This document shows positions 7,306-16,413 of a stretch of DNA of 64,000 bases, one piece after another. Position numbers and translations under genes: made by a program. The DNA is from Ruminococcus sp. FC2018. GTDB taxonomy: Bacteria; Bacillota; Clostridia; Oscillospirales; Ruminococcaceae. Within the stretch, counting starts at the first letter, position 1. Every line of letters begins with the position of its first letter. The notes under the pieces are model-generated. The model was given only the letters and a program-made list of their open reading frames with translations. It searched no databases and was not told the DNA's origin. Where the stretch lies: contig NZ_JHXH01000011.1 of NCBI RefSeq assembly GCF_000621805.1, positions 1 to 64,000 of the forward strand, in the 5' to 3' direction.

Positions 7306-8348
7306 TATTCTCCCCCCATCTTGGCAAGCTCGTCCTGTATGTATGGGAGTGAAGCTATTTTCGCCTTCGTTTCTTCTACATTCAAAATACGGGTATTATT
7401 GGAATTAAACTCCGAAAGCGTAACACGCTTTTCGTCTCCCTCCTTGAAATACTTATCGTAATTCAGTCCACGATTATCGGCAGGCACACGATAAAAATCA
7501 CCCATATCGATTGCTTTTGCACATTCCTCGTTGGTAAGAAGTGTTTCATACATCTTTTCACCGTGACGGATGCCTATAACCTTGATATCCTCTTTCTTTC
7601 CGCCAAACAGCTCGCAGACTGCTTCTGCCTGTGTCTGAATCGTGCAGGCAGGTGCTTTCTGGATAAGCAGATCGCCGTTTTCTCCGTGTTCAAAAGCAAA
7701 CAGAACAAGATCAACGGCCTCATCAAGAGACATTATGAAACGTGTCATTTTAGGCTCTGTAAGTGTAATAGGATTGCCGTTTCTTATCTGGTCGATCCAA
7801 AGCGGGATAACAGAACCACGGCTGCACATAACGTTGCCGTAACGGGTGCAACATATCTTTGTATTACCTGAGTATCTCGATTTTGCAACAGCAATTTTTT
7901 CCTCGATAGCTTTGGTGATTCCCATAGCATTTATCGGGTATGCTGCCTTGTCAGTCGAGAGACAAATGACGCTCTTTACGCCCGCCTCGATAGCGGCATT
8001 CAGCACGTTTTCTGTGCCAATGACATTGGTGCGAACAGCCTCCATCGGGAAAAACTCGCACGAAGGCACTTGCTTGAGCGCAGCTGCGTGGAATATGTAA
8101 TCAACGCCGTGCATAGCAGTACGGCAGCTCTCCAGCGAACGAACATCGCCAATGTAGAACTTGATCTTATCAGCTACTTCGGGATACTTAGCCTGATACT
8201 CGTGGCGCATATCGTCCTGCTTTTTCTCATCACGGCTGAATATCCTTATTTCACCGATATCGGTCTTCAAAAAACGGTTAAGAACAGCATTACCAAAACT
8301 GCCTGTTCCACCGGTTATCATTAGGGTTGAATCTTTAAATAGACTCAT
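7305..8348 (-). CDS. capE: CapE-type UDP-GlcNAc 4,6-dehydratase/5-epimerase
   Basis: This 347-residue short-chain dehydrogenase has the NAD(P)-binding GGTGSFG motif near residue 13 and the active-site segment STDKAAYPINAMGITK near residues 131-146. The usual catalytic Tyr is replaced by Met (M-x3-K), a known feature of the FlaA1/CapE dehydratases. It would catalyse the first step from UDP-GlcNAc to UDP-L-FucNAc: C4 oxidation, C6 dehydration and C5 inversion. No membrane segments precede it, so it is the soluble CapE type rather than the membrane-bound PglF type seen at 54161-56191. GGAGG lies 7 bp before the ATG. Confidence 0.93.
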   Translation of the reverse strand: MSLFKDSTLMITGGTGSFGNAVLNRFLKTDIGEIRIFSRDEKKQDDMRHEYQAKYPEVADKIKFYIGDVRSLESCRTAMHGVDYIFHAAALKQVPSCEFFPMEAVRTNVIGTENVLNAAIEAGVKSVICLSTDKAAYPINAMGITKAIEEKIAVAKSRYSGNTKICCTRYGNVMCSRGSVIPLWIDQIRNGNPITLTEPKMTRFIMSLDEAVDLVLFAFEHGENGDLLIQKAPACTIQTQAEAVCELFGGKKEDIKVIGIRHGEKMYETLLTNEECAKAIDMGDFYRVPADNRGLNYDKYFKEGDEKRVTLSEFNSNNTRILNVEETKAKIASLPYIQDELAKMGGE

Positions 8349-8366
8349 TATTATTCCTCCAAGAAA

Positions 8367-8975
8367 CTAAAATGAAAATGTATCTTTAATTCCCGACCAC
8401 TTCTGATCCTTATCACTCAGATTGAGCTTTGTCCCATCAGTCAGCGTATACCCTTCAGCACTTGCTGTGCCGTTATATTCACCTTTTACTTCGGGCCATT
8501 CAATAGCTATTTGTGGATCATTCCAAGCCATTCCACCCTCATCGTTGGGATGATAGAAGTCGTCACATTTGTAGCAGAACTCAGCCACATCAGATAGTAC
8601 AAGGAAACCGTGTGCAAAGCCCTTGGGTATAAGGAATTGCTTTTTGTTTTCCTCTGTCAGTTCAACTCCGTACCACTTGCCGTATGTATCACTGCCGCTT
8701 CGTAAGTCTACAGCTACATCAAATACCCTGCCCTTTATGACTCTTACAAGCTTTGTTTGCGGATACTGCTTCTGAAAATGCAGACCTCTGAGAACTCCCT
8801 TCGTTGAACAGCTCTGATTGTCTTGAACAAAGATAATGTCAATACCTGCCTCCTGCATATCTCGCTGGCTGTAGGTTTCCATAAAGTATCCCCTGTTATC
8901 ACCATGAACAGCGGGAGTTATTACGCAGAGTCCTTCAATTCCTCCAACATTCTTTTCTACTTTTATCTGTCCCAT
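8367..8975 (-). CDS. rfbC: dTDP-4-dehydrorhamnose 3,5-epimerase
   Basis: This 202-residue cupin enzyme has the RmlC core: the LRGLHFQ motif with the catalytic His, RVIKGRVFDVAVDLR and the IPKGFAHGFLVLSD segment. It inverts C3 and C5 of dTDP-4-keto-6-deoxyglucose in dTDP-L-rhamnose synthesis. It is the last of four contiguous genes (rmlA, B, D, C in reading order) and its ATG shares a base with the rfbD stop. Length is slightly above the usual 185, with a short extra C-terminal tail. Confidence 0.95.
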   Translation of the reverse strand: MGQIKVEKNVGGIEGLCVITPAVHGDNRGYFMETYSQRDMQEAGIDIIFVQDNQSCSTKGVLRGLHFQKQYPQTKLVRVIKGRVFDVAVDLRSGSDTYGKWYGVELTEENKKQFLIPKGFAHGFLVLSDVAEFCYKCDDFYHPNDEGGMAWNDPQIAIEWPEVKGEYNGTASAEGYTLTDGTKLNLSDKDQKWSGIKDTFSF

Positions 8976-9859
8976 CAGTACTCTATCTCCTTTAGATATC
9001 TTGAAAGTGCATCCTGCCAGGTAGGCAGGGTTTTAAAACCGTTATTTGTTAATTTTGACTTATCAAGTCTGCTGTTAAAAGGCCTTTTGGCTTTACTCAA
9101 TCCATATTCAGCTGTTGTAACAGGAGTTACTTTTGTGGTATAGCCTGCTTGCCTGTAGATCTCGCAAGTGAAATCGTACCAGCTTATATATCCACCTTCG
9201 TTTGTAGCATGATAATAACCGTACTTATCCGTTTCTGCCATATCAACAAGCAGCCTTGCAAGGTCAAATGTATATGTTGGCGTGCCAATCTGGTCGTTTA
9301 CTACACGAACCTCCGGGTGTTTCTTACCCACATTCAGCATAGTTTTGATAAAGTTCTTCCCGTTCTTGCCAAAGACCCAGGCAATACGAACAATGTAGTA
9401 CTTGTCCAGTGTTTGTGAAACTGCAAGTTCACCGTCAAGTTTAGACTGACCGTAAACGCAAAGCGGTGCGTAGTCCTTGCAATCAGGCTGCCAGGGCTCT
9501 GTGCCTTCGCCGTTGAAAACATAGTCGGTAGAAATGTATATCATCTTGCAGTCTGCTGCTTTGCAAGCTTCTGCTATAAACTTTGTGCCATTTGCATTTA
9601 TTGCAAAGACCTTGTCTTTGTTTTCAGCGTCCTCAGCTGCATCTACAGCTGTCCACGCAGCACAGTGGATGACTGCATCAGGCTTTGTTTCGGATATTAC
9701 CTTTTCTACAGCCTGTTTATCTGTAATGTCAAGCTTTATGTAGTTGTCGTCATCTTTATCAATGATATCGCTGCCAATTGCCTGATGTCCACGATTTTTA
9801 AGCTCGTTTATCACATCAAAGCCAAGCTGACCTCCAACACCTGTTACTAATACTTTCAT
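8975..9859 (-). CDS. rfbD: dTDP-4-dehydrorhamnose reductase
   Basis: This 294-residue short-chain dehydrogenase begins with VTGVGGQLG (NADPH binding) and carries the STDYVF motif and YGQSKLDGE with the catalytic Tyr and Lys near residues 130-134. It performs the last step to dTDP-L-rhamnose. Gene order and 2-bp spacing to rfbB show a single transcriptional unit. Nothing unusual in length or motifs. Confidence 0.95.
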   Translation of the reverse strand: MKVLVTGVGGQLGFDVINELKNRGHQAIGSDIIDKDDDNYIKLDITDKQAVEKVISETKPDAVIHCAAWTAVDAAEDAENKDKVFAINANGTKFIAEACKAADCKMIYISTDYVFNGEGTEPWQPDCKDYAPLCVYGQSKLDGELAVSQTLDKYYIVRIAWVFGKNGKNFIKTMLNVGKKHPEVRVVNDQIGTPTYTFDLARLLVDMAETDKYGYYHATNEGGYISWYDFTCEIYRQAGYTTKVTPVTTAEYGLSKAKRPFNSRLDKSKLTNNGFKTLPTWQDALSRYLKEIEY

Positions 9860-9861
9860 AT

Positions 9862-10884
9862 CTATTTTCTGTCTCCATACATCTTCTCATAGTAATTCCG
9901 GTACTCGCCGCTGATGATAGTTTCCCACCAATCACGGTTGTCAAGGTACCATTTGATTGTTTTCTTTATGCCGTCTTCAAACTTTGTTTCAGGCAGCCAG
10001 CCAAGTTCGTTATGTATCTTGGTCGGGTCGATAGCATATCGCATATCGTGTCCTTTTCTGTCCGTAACGTGGGTGATAAGGCTCTCGGGCTTGCCAAGCT
10101 CCTTACAGATCAGCTTGACGATGTCGATATTGCGCATCTCGTTATGGCCGCCAATATTATAGACCTCGCCTACTCTGCCCTTATGGATAACAAGGTCTAT
10201 CGCTTTGCAATGATCCTCAACGTACAGCCAATCCCTTACATTAAGTCCCTCGCCGTATACCGGAAGAGGTTTATCGTTAAGACAGTTTGCTATCATCAGT
10301 GGTATCAGTTTCTCGGGGAAATGATACGGACCGTAGTTGTTTGAACAGCGGCTGATCGTTACAGGCAGACCGTATGTCCTGTGATACGCAAGCACCAGAA
10401 GGTCTGCACCTGCTTTTGAACTGCTGTAAGGAGAACTTGTATGTATCGGAGTTTCCTCTGTAAAGAACAGATCCGGTCTGTCAATGGGCAGATCGCCGTA
10501 CACCTCATCTGTCGATACCTGGTGATAACGCTGTATGCCATACTTTCGACAAGCGTCCATAAGCGTTTGCGTTCCGATGATATTAGTCTGCAAAAAGATA
10601 CCCGGATCTTCGATCGACCTGTCAACATGGCTCTCCGCAGCGAAGTTCACCACGATATCTGGGTGCTCCTCCTCAAACAGCTTGTTGACCGCTTCCATGT
10701 CGCATATATCAGCCTTTACAAACCTGAAATTCGGATTATCCATTACAGGCGCAAGTGTACTCAGGTTCCCTGCGTATGTAAGCTTGTCCAGGCATATGAT
10801 CCTGTAATCAGGATATTTTTTCAGCATATGAAATACAAAATTGCTTCCGATAAATCCGGCTCCGCCGGTAACTATTATTGTCAT
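9862..10884 (-). CDS. rfbB: dTDP-glucose 4,6-dehydratase
   Basis: This 340-residue extended short-chain dehydrogenase has TGGAGFIGSNF at the N terminus, the STDEVYGDL segment with the catalytic Asp/Glu pair, and YSSSKAGAD with Tyr and Lys around residue 160. It converts dTDP-glucose into dTDP-4-keto-6-deoxyglucose. It follows rfbA by one base and precedes rfbD by two. Confidence 0.96.
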   Translation of the reverse strand: MTIIVTGGAGFIGSNFVFHMLKKYPDYRIICLDKLTYAGNLSTLAPVMDNPNFRFVKADICDMEAVNKLFEEEHPDIVVNFAAESHVDRSIEDPGIFLQTNIIGTQTLMDACRKYGIQRYHQVSTDEVYGDLPIDRPDLFFTEETPIHTSSPYSSSKAGADLLVLAYHRTYGLPVTISRCSNNYGPYHFPEKLIPLMIANCLNDKPLPVYGEGLNVRDWLYVEDHCKAIDLVIHKGRVGEVYNIGGHNEMRNIDIVKLICKELGKPESLITHVTDRKGHDMRYAIDPTKIHNELGWLPETKFEDGIKKTIKWYLDNRDWWETIISGEYRNYYEKMYGDRK

Positions 10885-10885
10885 A

Positions 10886-11773
10886 TCAATACCTCACCTT
10901 TCCCTCTGCAACAGCTTTAAGATGCGCACCGTACGGAGACTTGCCGTATCTCTGTGCAGACTCCATAAGCTTATCCTTATCGATCCACTTGTTTATGTAA
11001 GCAATCTCTTCGGGTGCAGAGATCGTGATGCCCTGTCTCTTGGATATCATCTGAACAAAGTCTGCAGCTTCAACAAGACTGTCCATCGTGCCGGTATCAA
11101 GCCATGCAAAACCACGACCAAGCAGCTGAACATCAAGCAGTTCATCGCCAAGGTACATATCATTGAGCGTCGTTATCTCAAGCTCACCTCGATCAGACGG
11201 CTTAACAGCGTTTGCTCTTGCAGATACTCCCTTGGGATAAAAATACAATCCCGTAACAGCATAATTAGACTTCGGCTGTGCAGGCTTTTCTTCAATGCTC
11301 AGAGCCTTGCCGTTCTCATCGAACTCAACAACACCGAAACGCTCGGGGTCGTTTACATAGTAGCCGAAGACAGTAGCACGATCATTCTCTTCCGCATTTT
11401 TCTTTGCAGCACGAAGTATCGTTCCAAAGCCGTTACCATAAAATATATTATCTCCAAGAACCATTGCACAAGCATCATCGCCGATGAATTCTTCACCAAG
11501 GATGAATGCCTGAGCAAGTCCGTCAGGAGACGGCTGGACCTTGTACTGCAAGCTGATACCAAACTGAGAACCGTCACCGAGAAGGTTCTCAAATCGTGGA
11601 GTATCCTCGCGTGTAGATATTATGAGAATGTCTTTGATCCCGGCAAGCATAAGCGTGCTCAAAGGGTAATATATCATTGGTTTGTCGTATACCGGCAACA
11701 ACTGCTTGCTTGTTACCATTGTCAACGGATAAAGCCGTGTGCCGGCACCGCCGGCGAGAATTATGCCTTTCAT
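10886..11773 (-). CDS. rfbA: glucose-1-phosphate thymidylyltransferase
   Basis: This 295-residue nucleotidyltransferase has the signature [11 protein letters not shown] followed by [18 protein letters not shown], and LGDNIFYG with the metal-binding Asp. It makes dTDP-glucose for rhamnose synthesis. The ATG at 11773 (MKGIILAGG) has GGGG 6 bp upstream; an in-frame ATG at 11821 would overlap the kinase gene before it. First gene of rmlABDC in reading order. Confidence 0.96.
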   Translation of the reverse strand: MKGIILAGGAGTRLYPLTMVTSKQLLPVYDKPMIYYPLSTLMLAGIKDILIISTREDTPRFENLLGDGSQFGISLQYKVQPSPDGLAQAFILGEEFIGDDACAMVLGDNIFYGNGFGTILRAAKKNAEENDRATVFGYYVNDPERFGVVEFDENGKALSIEEKPAQPKSNYAVTGLYFYPKGVSARANAVKPSDRGELEITTLNDMYLGDELLDVQLLGRGFAWLDTGTMDSLVEAADFVQMISKRQGITISAPEEIAYINKWIDKDKLMESAQRYGKSPYGAHLKAVAEGKVRY

Positions 11774-11786
11774 AAATTTCCCCATT

Positions 11787-12812
11787 TCATCTTTGAACTC
11801 GTCCGTTTCCGCCACTCTCAAGCAATTTATTTACATCTTCTATAGTTGTTCTGTTGTAATCGCCCTCAATAGTTTGCTTCAAACAACTAGCTGCAGTGGC
11901 AAACTCTATAGTTTCTTGGCAATTAAACCCTGATACTAATGCATATATGAGACCAGCTGCAAAACTGTCTCCTCCTCCAACCCTGTCAACTATCTGTATG
12001 TCATATTCTTTTGAAAAATAACTTTGTGATGTATTTGAATCATATAGCATAGCTCTCCATCCGTTCAAGCTAGCCGAATAACTCTTCCTTAATGTGGTAG
12101 CTACATATTTACAACCGTAAATGGAATGAATCATTTTTGCATTATTAATATAATCTGTTTCGCTCAAACATCCACAATCGACATTTGATTGATATGATTC
12201 TATTCCTAACGCTTTTTCAGAATCTTCTTCATTACATATGCACACATCAACATATTTCATTAATGGTTTCATATACCTTTGAGCTTTTTCAGGCGTCCAC
12301 AGCTTTGACCTATAATTCAGATCGCATGAAACAATCAAACCTTTTTCCTTTGCCTTTTTGCATGCATCTAAACAAACATCTGCGAGATTGTCTGACAATG
12401 CAGGATTAATGCCAGTCCAGTGAAACCAATTCGAAGATTCAAAGATTCCATCCCAATCGAACTCCTCTTTACTTGCTAATGAAATCGCAGAACCGACGCG
12501 ATCATATATTACCCTTGATGGACGTTGTGCTGCACCTTTTTCCAAATAGTACAACCCCATCCGTCCTTCTCCATAACTAATCTCTGAAGTGTCTACTTTG
12601 AAATAGTCAAGAGAATGTGCGGCCGCATGTCCTATGTCAGAATTTGGAAGTTTAGTAACAAACATCGAGTCAATTCCAAAGATAGATAGTGAAACAGCAA
12701 CATTAGCCTCTCCTCCACAAAATGTCGCTTCCAAACTATCCTTCTGAAAGAGCTTTGTATATCCTGGTGCTGCCAAACGAAGAAGGAGCTCACCAAATGT
12801 TACAACTTTCAT
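11787..12812 (-). CDS. PfkB-family sugar kinase (2-keto-3-deoxygluconate kinase-like)
   Basis: This 341-residue ribokinase-fold enzyme starts with [11 protein letters not shown] and has the glycine-rich substrate motif [12 protein letters not shown] near residue 32. Near residue 280 it has the PfkB signature [17 protein letters not shown], with the catalytic Asp. The N terminus most resembles KDG kinases. It follows an HMGL-type aldolase fusion and a KdsB-like cytidylyltransferase, so it may phosphorylate a precursor or salvaged form of a 2-keto-3-deoxy sugar acid, rather than serve central metabolism. Substrate assignment is inference from context; the kinase fold is firm. Confidence 0.85.
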   Translation of the reverse strand: MKVVTFGELLLRLAAPGYTKLFQKDSLEATFCGGEANVAVSLSIFGIDSMFVTKLPNSDIGHAAAHSLDYFKVDTSEISYGEGRMGLYYLEKGAAQRPSRVIYDRVGSAISLASKEEFDWDGIFESSNWFHWTGINPALSDNLADVCLDACKKAKEKGLIVSCDLNYRSKLWTPEKAQRYMKPLMKYVDVCICNEEDSEKALGIESYQSNVDCGCLSETDYINNAKMIHSIYGCKYVATTLRKSYSASLNGWRAMLYDSNTSQSYFSKEYDIQIVDRVGGGDSFAAGLIYALVSGFNCQETIEFATAASCLKQTIEGDYNRTTIEDVNKLLESGGNGRVQR

Positions 12813-12823
12813 ATTATCGTCTC

Positions 12824-14401
12824 CTATATCACAACGTATTTTGGCGTAGTAATTAATTCTATATCAATCTCTTTGCCCAACTCTTTCAATACAGACACTA
12901 TGCCGTTATTCTTTTTTTCAGCAAGTTCTTTTTCTGTATAATAATTCATTCTCTGATCCGCATAGTTTTCTTCTTGATTAACTGAATATCCATCCATACC
13001 AGCAATCAGGATTTTCTTCACTCCTAGTGTTAATAGCAGTTTTGCGAGCATGAGCCCAGCATTATCTTTTACTGCCTCAACAGTATTCAACAAATCCTTA
13101 TATCTAACCTGCAAAAAAACATCTACAGTTGGTATATTAGATGTAACAATACTCTTAAACCTCTTCCCAGCTGGAAGATCACGAAAACGTCTCAAATTAC
13201 TAACGAACAAATAATCCGTTATGTTTTCGTCATAATCATAATTTATGCTTATCACCACAACGTCGTCTTGATATGCATAACTAATAATCTTTTCTTTCTC
13301 AAATATTGAACTTTTTCCTGGCGCAATCATTAATACTCGTTTTCCTGCTAAGCGTTCCCTTAGTTCAGACAAATGCTCAACTTGAATGTGTTCTTTTGCT
13401 TGATATTTTAAATATAAATCTTCTATATATGACTTATCAAACGATGTTTTCTTTTCAACATCCATCATACCAAATATATCATTCATCTCTTCAAAAGTAA
13501 GTGTTTTTTTCGAATCAAGATACGCTGCATAATTTGGATGTGCATTGTATGATGCGGAAATATAATTGGGAAGAGAATATCCCCAATAATGCCTTTCATA
13601 GAATGGAGTTAGTATCTTATCAACAATAGACAACAAAGGATTAATAAAGTAGTCCTTTTCGGCATTTTCATTAAGATAACCTACAAATAATTCTGTATTT
13701 AGATTACCTGCACCGCGTCCCATACCCATTATTGAAGAATCAATTATGAGTCTACGATTGGTTTGTACCATAGTCAAGCTTTGAGCATTAGAAAATGCAA
13801 GTTGCATATTATTGTGGCAATGAAATCCAATACATATTTTATCATTCAAGTTATGTTCAACCATATAGAATAATCTTATCAAATCCTTTTTCTTCATCAT
13901 TCCAAAACTATCTACAATATAAAATGCATAGGGGTCAAATTCATTTACACAACGAATAAGCGATAAAAACTCTTCATCAGAGTAGCTAAGCGAGACCATG
14001 GCCTGAACAAAAACAAGATAACCTTTTTCTTTAATCCGTTTGCACACTTCTAATGCATCACGTAAATCTTTTTTGTGAAATGCTACTCGAATACCGTCAA
14101 CAGACGAACTATCATAATTTGGCAGATTATCAATATCATATTCACCATAATTCATCATTACAACGAATTTTTTACTTTCACGATTTTTAGGAATAATACT
14201 GGCTACCTCATTAAGACCATTGAATTTTGTTGAGTTTTGATCGTAAACCTCTTTACCAGAAATAAATCCACATTCGATAATCTCAACATTTGCTGTTACC
14301 AATCCGCTTACAATTTGTTTGGCATTCTCGAATCCAAAGTTCCAGTCATTACAATATCCTCCATCACGTAACGTACAATCTAAAACCTGTATTTTATTCA
14401 T
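12824..14401 (-). CDS. HMGL-type aldolase fused to an extra C-terminal domain
   Basis: This 525-residue protein has an N-terminal DRE-TIM/HMGL-like barrel (residues 1-300). It shows DCTLRDGGYCNDWNF (Arg/Asp catalytic and metal residues), GFHCHNNMQLAF (metal His pair) and MGMGRGAGNLNTE, most like pyruvate aldolases of the 4-hydroxy-2-oxovalerate type. Residues 350-525 form a separate Rossmann-like domain starting KRVLMIAPGKSS, with repeated beta-strand/helix units and a second Gly-rich segment (KKILIAGMDGY). Its shape recalls DUF115 or GT42 sialyltransferase-like folds, but this is a weak resemblance. The ATG at 14401 overlaps the kdsB-like stop (TGATG); the codon at 14404 is TTG. A pyruvate aldolase next to a CMP-ulosonate synthetase suggests synthesis of a 2-keto-3-deoxy sugar acid from pyruvate and an aldehyde. 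Confidence 0.8.
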   Translation of the reverse strand: MNKIQVLDCTLRDGGYCNDWNFGFENAKQIVSGLVTANVEIIECGFISGKEVYDQNSTKFNGLNEVASIIPKNRESKKFVVMMNYGEYDIDNLPNYDSSSVDGIRVAFHKKDLRDALEVCKRIKEKGYLVFVQAMVSLSYSDEEFLSLIRCVNEFDPYAFYIVDSFGMMKKKDLIRLFYMVEHNLNDKICIGFHCHNNMQLAFSNAQSLTMVQTNRRLIIDSSIMGMGRGAGNLNTELFVGYLNENAEKDYFINPLLSIVDKILTPFYERHYWGYSLPNYISASYNAHPNYAAYLDSKKTLTFEEMNDIFGMMDVEKKTSFDKSYIEDLYLKYQAKEHIQVEHLSELRERLAGKRVLMIAPGKSSIFEKEKIISYAYQDDVVVISINYDYDENITDYLFVSNLRRFRDLPAGKRFKSIVTSNIPTVDVFLQVRYKDLLNTVEAVKDNAGLMLAKLLLTLGVKKILIAGMDGYSVNQEENYADQRMNYYTEKELAEKKNNGIVSVLKELGKEIDIELITTPKYVVI

Positions 14402-15186
14402 CAAGCATCACTTTTGGCGGTATTATTCACCGCTATTTCTCCTTTTTGAAGTTTTGAGGCAACAATTGTCCTGACTCTTTCCAAATCATTCGGTGTGTCT
14501 ACGGCAACTGTCTCCGAATCCACCTCAACATACTGAACTTTATAGCCATTCTCAATGAACCGAAGGATTTCTATATCTTCAATAGCTTCTAATTTAGCCT
14601 TGCCATATTTAATACCATAATCGCAGTAGAAATTTAATGCTTCTGGTTTGAATCCATATACACAAACCTGCTTATAATATGAATAGTCAATACTACCTTT
14701 CGGATAAGGGGCAGTGGTACGAGTAAGGAAAACGCCTATCCCATCCTTATTTGTAAGAACCTTAGGAACTGTACAATTGACCAAATCCACAGGATCTTTA
14801 ATCTTGGTCATCAGGTTAGAAACCTGAAGATGAGAATTATTATAAAATGGTTCAATAGCCGCTTTAATTGTAGATGATTCAAGAAGCGGTTCATCGCCTT
14901 GAATATTTACTATTAAATCTGCAGGAATTCTTCTAGCTACTTCACCTATACGGTCAGTTCCTGTTTTGTGCGATTCCGAAGTCATTATTACTTCTATATT
15001 CAATGACATACACACATCAAAGATTTCCTGACTATCAGTTGCCACATATACTTCATGAAAATCATCTACTTTTTTACACTGTTGATATACCCACCATATC
15101 ATTGGTTTGCCACAAATATCAGCCAAAGGTTTACCCGGAAAGCGGGATGATTTATACCGTGCAGGGATAACGCCTATTATTTTCAT
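14401..15186 (-). CDS. KdsB-like CMP-ulosonate cytidylyltransferase
   Basis: This 261-residue protein has the 3-deoxy-manno-octulosonate cytidylyltransferase hallmarks. These are IPARYKSSRFPGKPLADICGKPMI at the start (residues 7-30), VNIQGDEPLL near residue 93, and VDTPNDLERVR near the C terminus. It would activate a 2-keto-3-deoxy sugar acid as its CMP derivative. No KDO-8-P synthase, arabinose-5-P isomerase or KDO-8-P phosphatase is visible nearby; an HMGL-type aldolase and a PfkB kinase follow instead, so the substrate may not be KDO itself. GGAG lies 6 bp before the ATG. KDO-type genes are unusual in Gram-positive bacteria. Confidence 0.85.
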   Translation of the reverse strand: MKIIGVIPARYKSSRFPGKPLADICGKPMIWWVYQQCKKVDDFHEVYVATDSQEIFDVCMSLNIEVIMTSESHKTGTDRIGEVARRIPADLIVNIQGDEPLLESSTIKAAIEPFYNNSHLQVSNLMTKIKDPVDLVNCTVPKVLTNKDGIGVFLTRTTAPYPKGSIDYSYYKQVCVYGFKPEALNFYCDYGIKYGKAKLEAIEDIEILRFIENGYKVQYVEVDSETVAVDTPNDLERVRTIVASKLQKGEIAVNNTAKSDA

Positions 15187-15274
15187 AACTAACTCCTATC
15201 TATACTTAATCACAAGTATTGTCAAATTAAACAGTTTTATTATCTAAAAAAACTTTTGAAATCATCCAAACAAT

Positions 15275-16390
15275 TTATAATATATTACTCATAAAATTCT
15301 GCTTATTCTCAATCGCCGTCGTCGTAGGTCTACCGAGGTCGTCCCTTGCACCTATCGAGCACTTGACCTCGATAAGCGAAAGCTCGTTTGCAGCCTTTGC
15401 CTTCTCAAGCTCCGCATCAAGCGCCTCGAAGCCATCTACGCTTACAGCGTTCGGATAACCGCAAGCCTTTGCCACACCAACCACGTCGATCTGACCTGCA
15501 ACAGTTGGCATACCGCCAACCGTTTCGTGCGCAGCGTTGTTGATAACGATATGTACAAAGTTACTCGGTTTGTTTGCACCAAGAACAGCCATGCTTCCCA
15601 TATGCATAAGCACAGCACCATCACCATCGATGCACCATATCTTTTTGTCAGGCTTGTTTATCGCAACACCCAGCGCAATCGACGAACTGTGTCCCATCGA
15701 TCCTACAGTCAGGAAATCATACTTGTGGCTCTGCCCGTTTGCCTCTCTGATTTCAAAAAGCTCTCTGCTCGCCTTGCCGGTTGTGGATACTATCGGGTCT
15801 TCTCCACTCACCTTTACGATGTGCCTGATTATCTCCTCACGCACCATTGTGTTGTCATTTTTGTACTCAACCTTTGGTGCATCAGTCAGCGCACCCTTGC
15901 GGATTATAAAGGCGACCTGCTTGCCATTTGCAAGTATGGCTTTGAAATTCTCCATAGCCACCTTAACTTCATCATCTGTCGTTTCCTTGCCAATGATGAA
16001 AGTAGCTATGTCCATATCCTCGAGCAGTTTTACAGTTACCTCACCCTGATAGATGTGCTGTGGCTCGTCGTGTATACCAGGCTCGCCTCTCCAACCTACA
16101 ATGAATATCATAGGAATAGCGTACACCTTGTCATTGAGCAGACTGGCAACAGGGTTTATGATGTTGCCCTCACCAGAGTTCTGCATATACACAACAGGTA
16201 CTTTTCCAGTCGCAAGATGGTATCCCGCAGCAAGTGCAGTGCAATTACCCTCGTTTGCAGCTATGATGTGGTGTTTCTGGTCAATGCCATACGTCGCCAT
16301 AAGATAGTTGCACAGCGCTTTGAGCTGGCTGTCCGGCACACCCGTGTAAAAATCCGCACCAATTATTTCAACAAGATTTTCTACTTTCAT
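15275..16390 (-). CDS. aepY: phosphonopyruvate decarboxylase
   Basis: This 371-residue thiamin-diphosphate enzyme decarboxylates phosphonopyruvate to phosphonoacetaldehyde, the irreversible step that drives C-P bond formation. Near the N terminus it has FYTGVPDSQLK and AANEGNCTALAAGYHLATG, with the Glu that activates ThDP. In the C-terminal half it has GSMGHSSSIALG and the ThDP motif from GDGAVLMHMG to VINN. The ATG at 16390 is chosen because GGAGAGG is 6 bp upstream; an ATG at 16411 has no such site. It belongs with the PEP mutase fusion (18679-20697) and the reductase (17567-18679), and a RES-domain gene lies between. Confidence 0.93.
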   Translation of the reverse strand: MKVENLVEIIGADFYTGVPDSQLKALCNYLMATYGIDQKHHIIAANEGNCTALAAGYHLATGKVPVVYMQNSGEGNIINPVASLLNDKVYAIPMIFIVGWRGEPGIHDEPQHIYQGEVTVKLLEDMDIATFIIGKETTDDEVKVAMENFKAILANGKQVAFIIRKGALTDAPKVEYKNDNTMVREEIIRHIVKVSGEDPIVSTTGKASRELFEIREANGQSHKYDFLTVGSMGHSSSIALGVAINKPDKKIWCIDGDGAVLMHMGSMAVLGANKPSNFVHIVINNAAHETVGGMPTVAGQIDVVGVAKACGYPNAVSVDGFEALDAELEKAKAANELSLIEVKCSIGARDDLGRPTTTAIENKQNFMSNIL

Positions 16391-16413
16391 AATATCCTCT
16401 CCAGTAGTCATTA

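Noticed and set aside
10841-11845. A 334-codon plus-strand frame antisense to rfbA
   Set aside because: rfbA is unmistakable on the other strand; the frame spans gene boundaries and shows no domain.
14401-15186. The KdsB-like gene as evidence for lipopolysaccharide and a Gram-negative host
   Set aside because: No lipid A, Lpt or outer-membrane gene is present, and neighbouring genes and regulatory elements (ECF RibU, clostridial efp block) fit a Firmicute.
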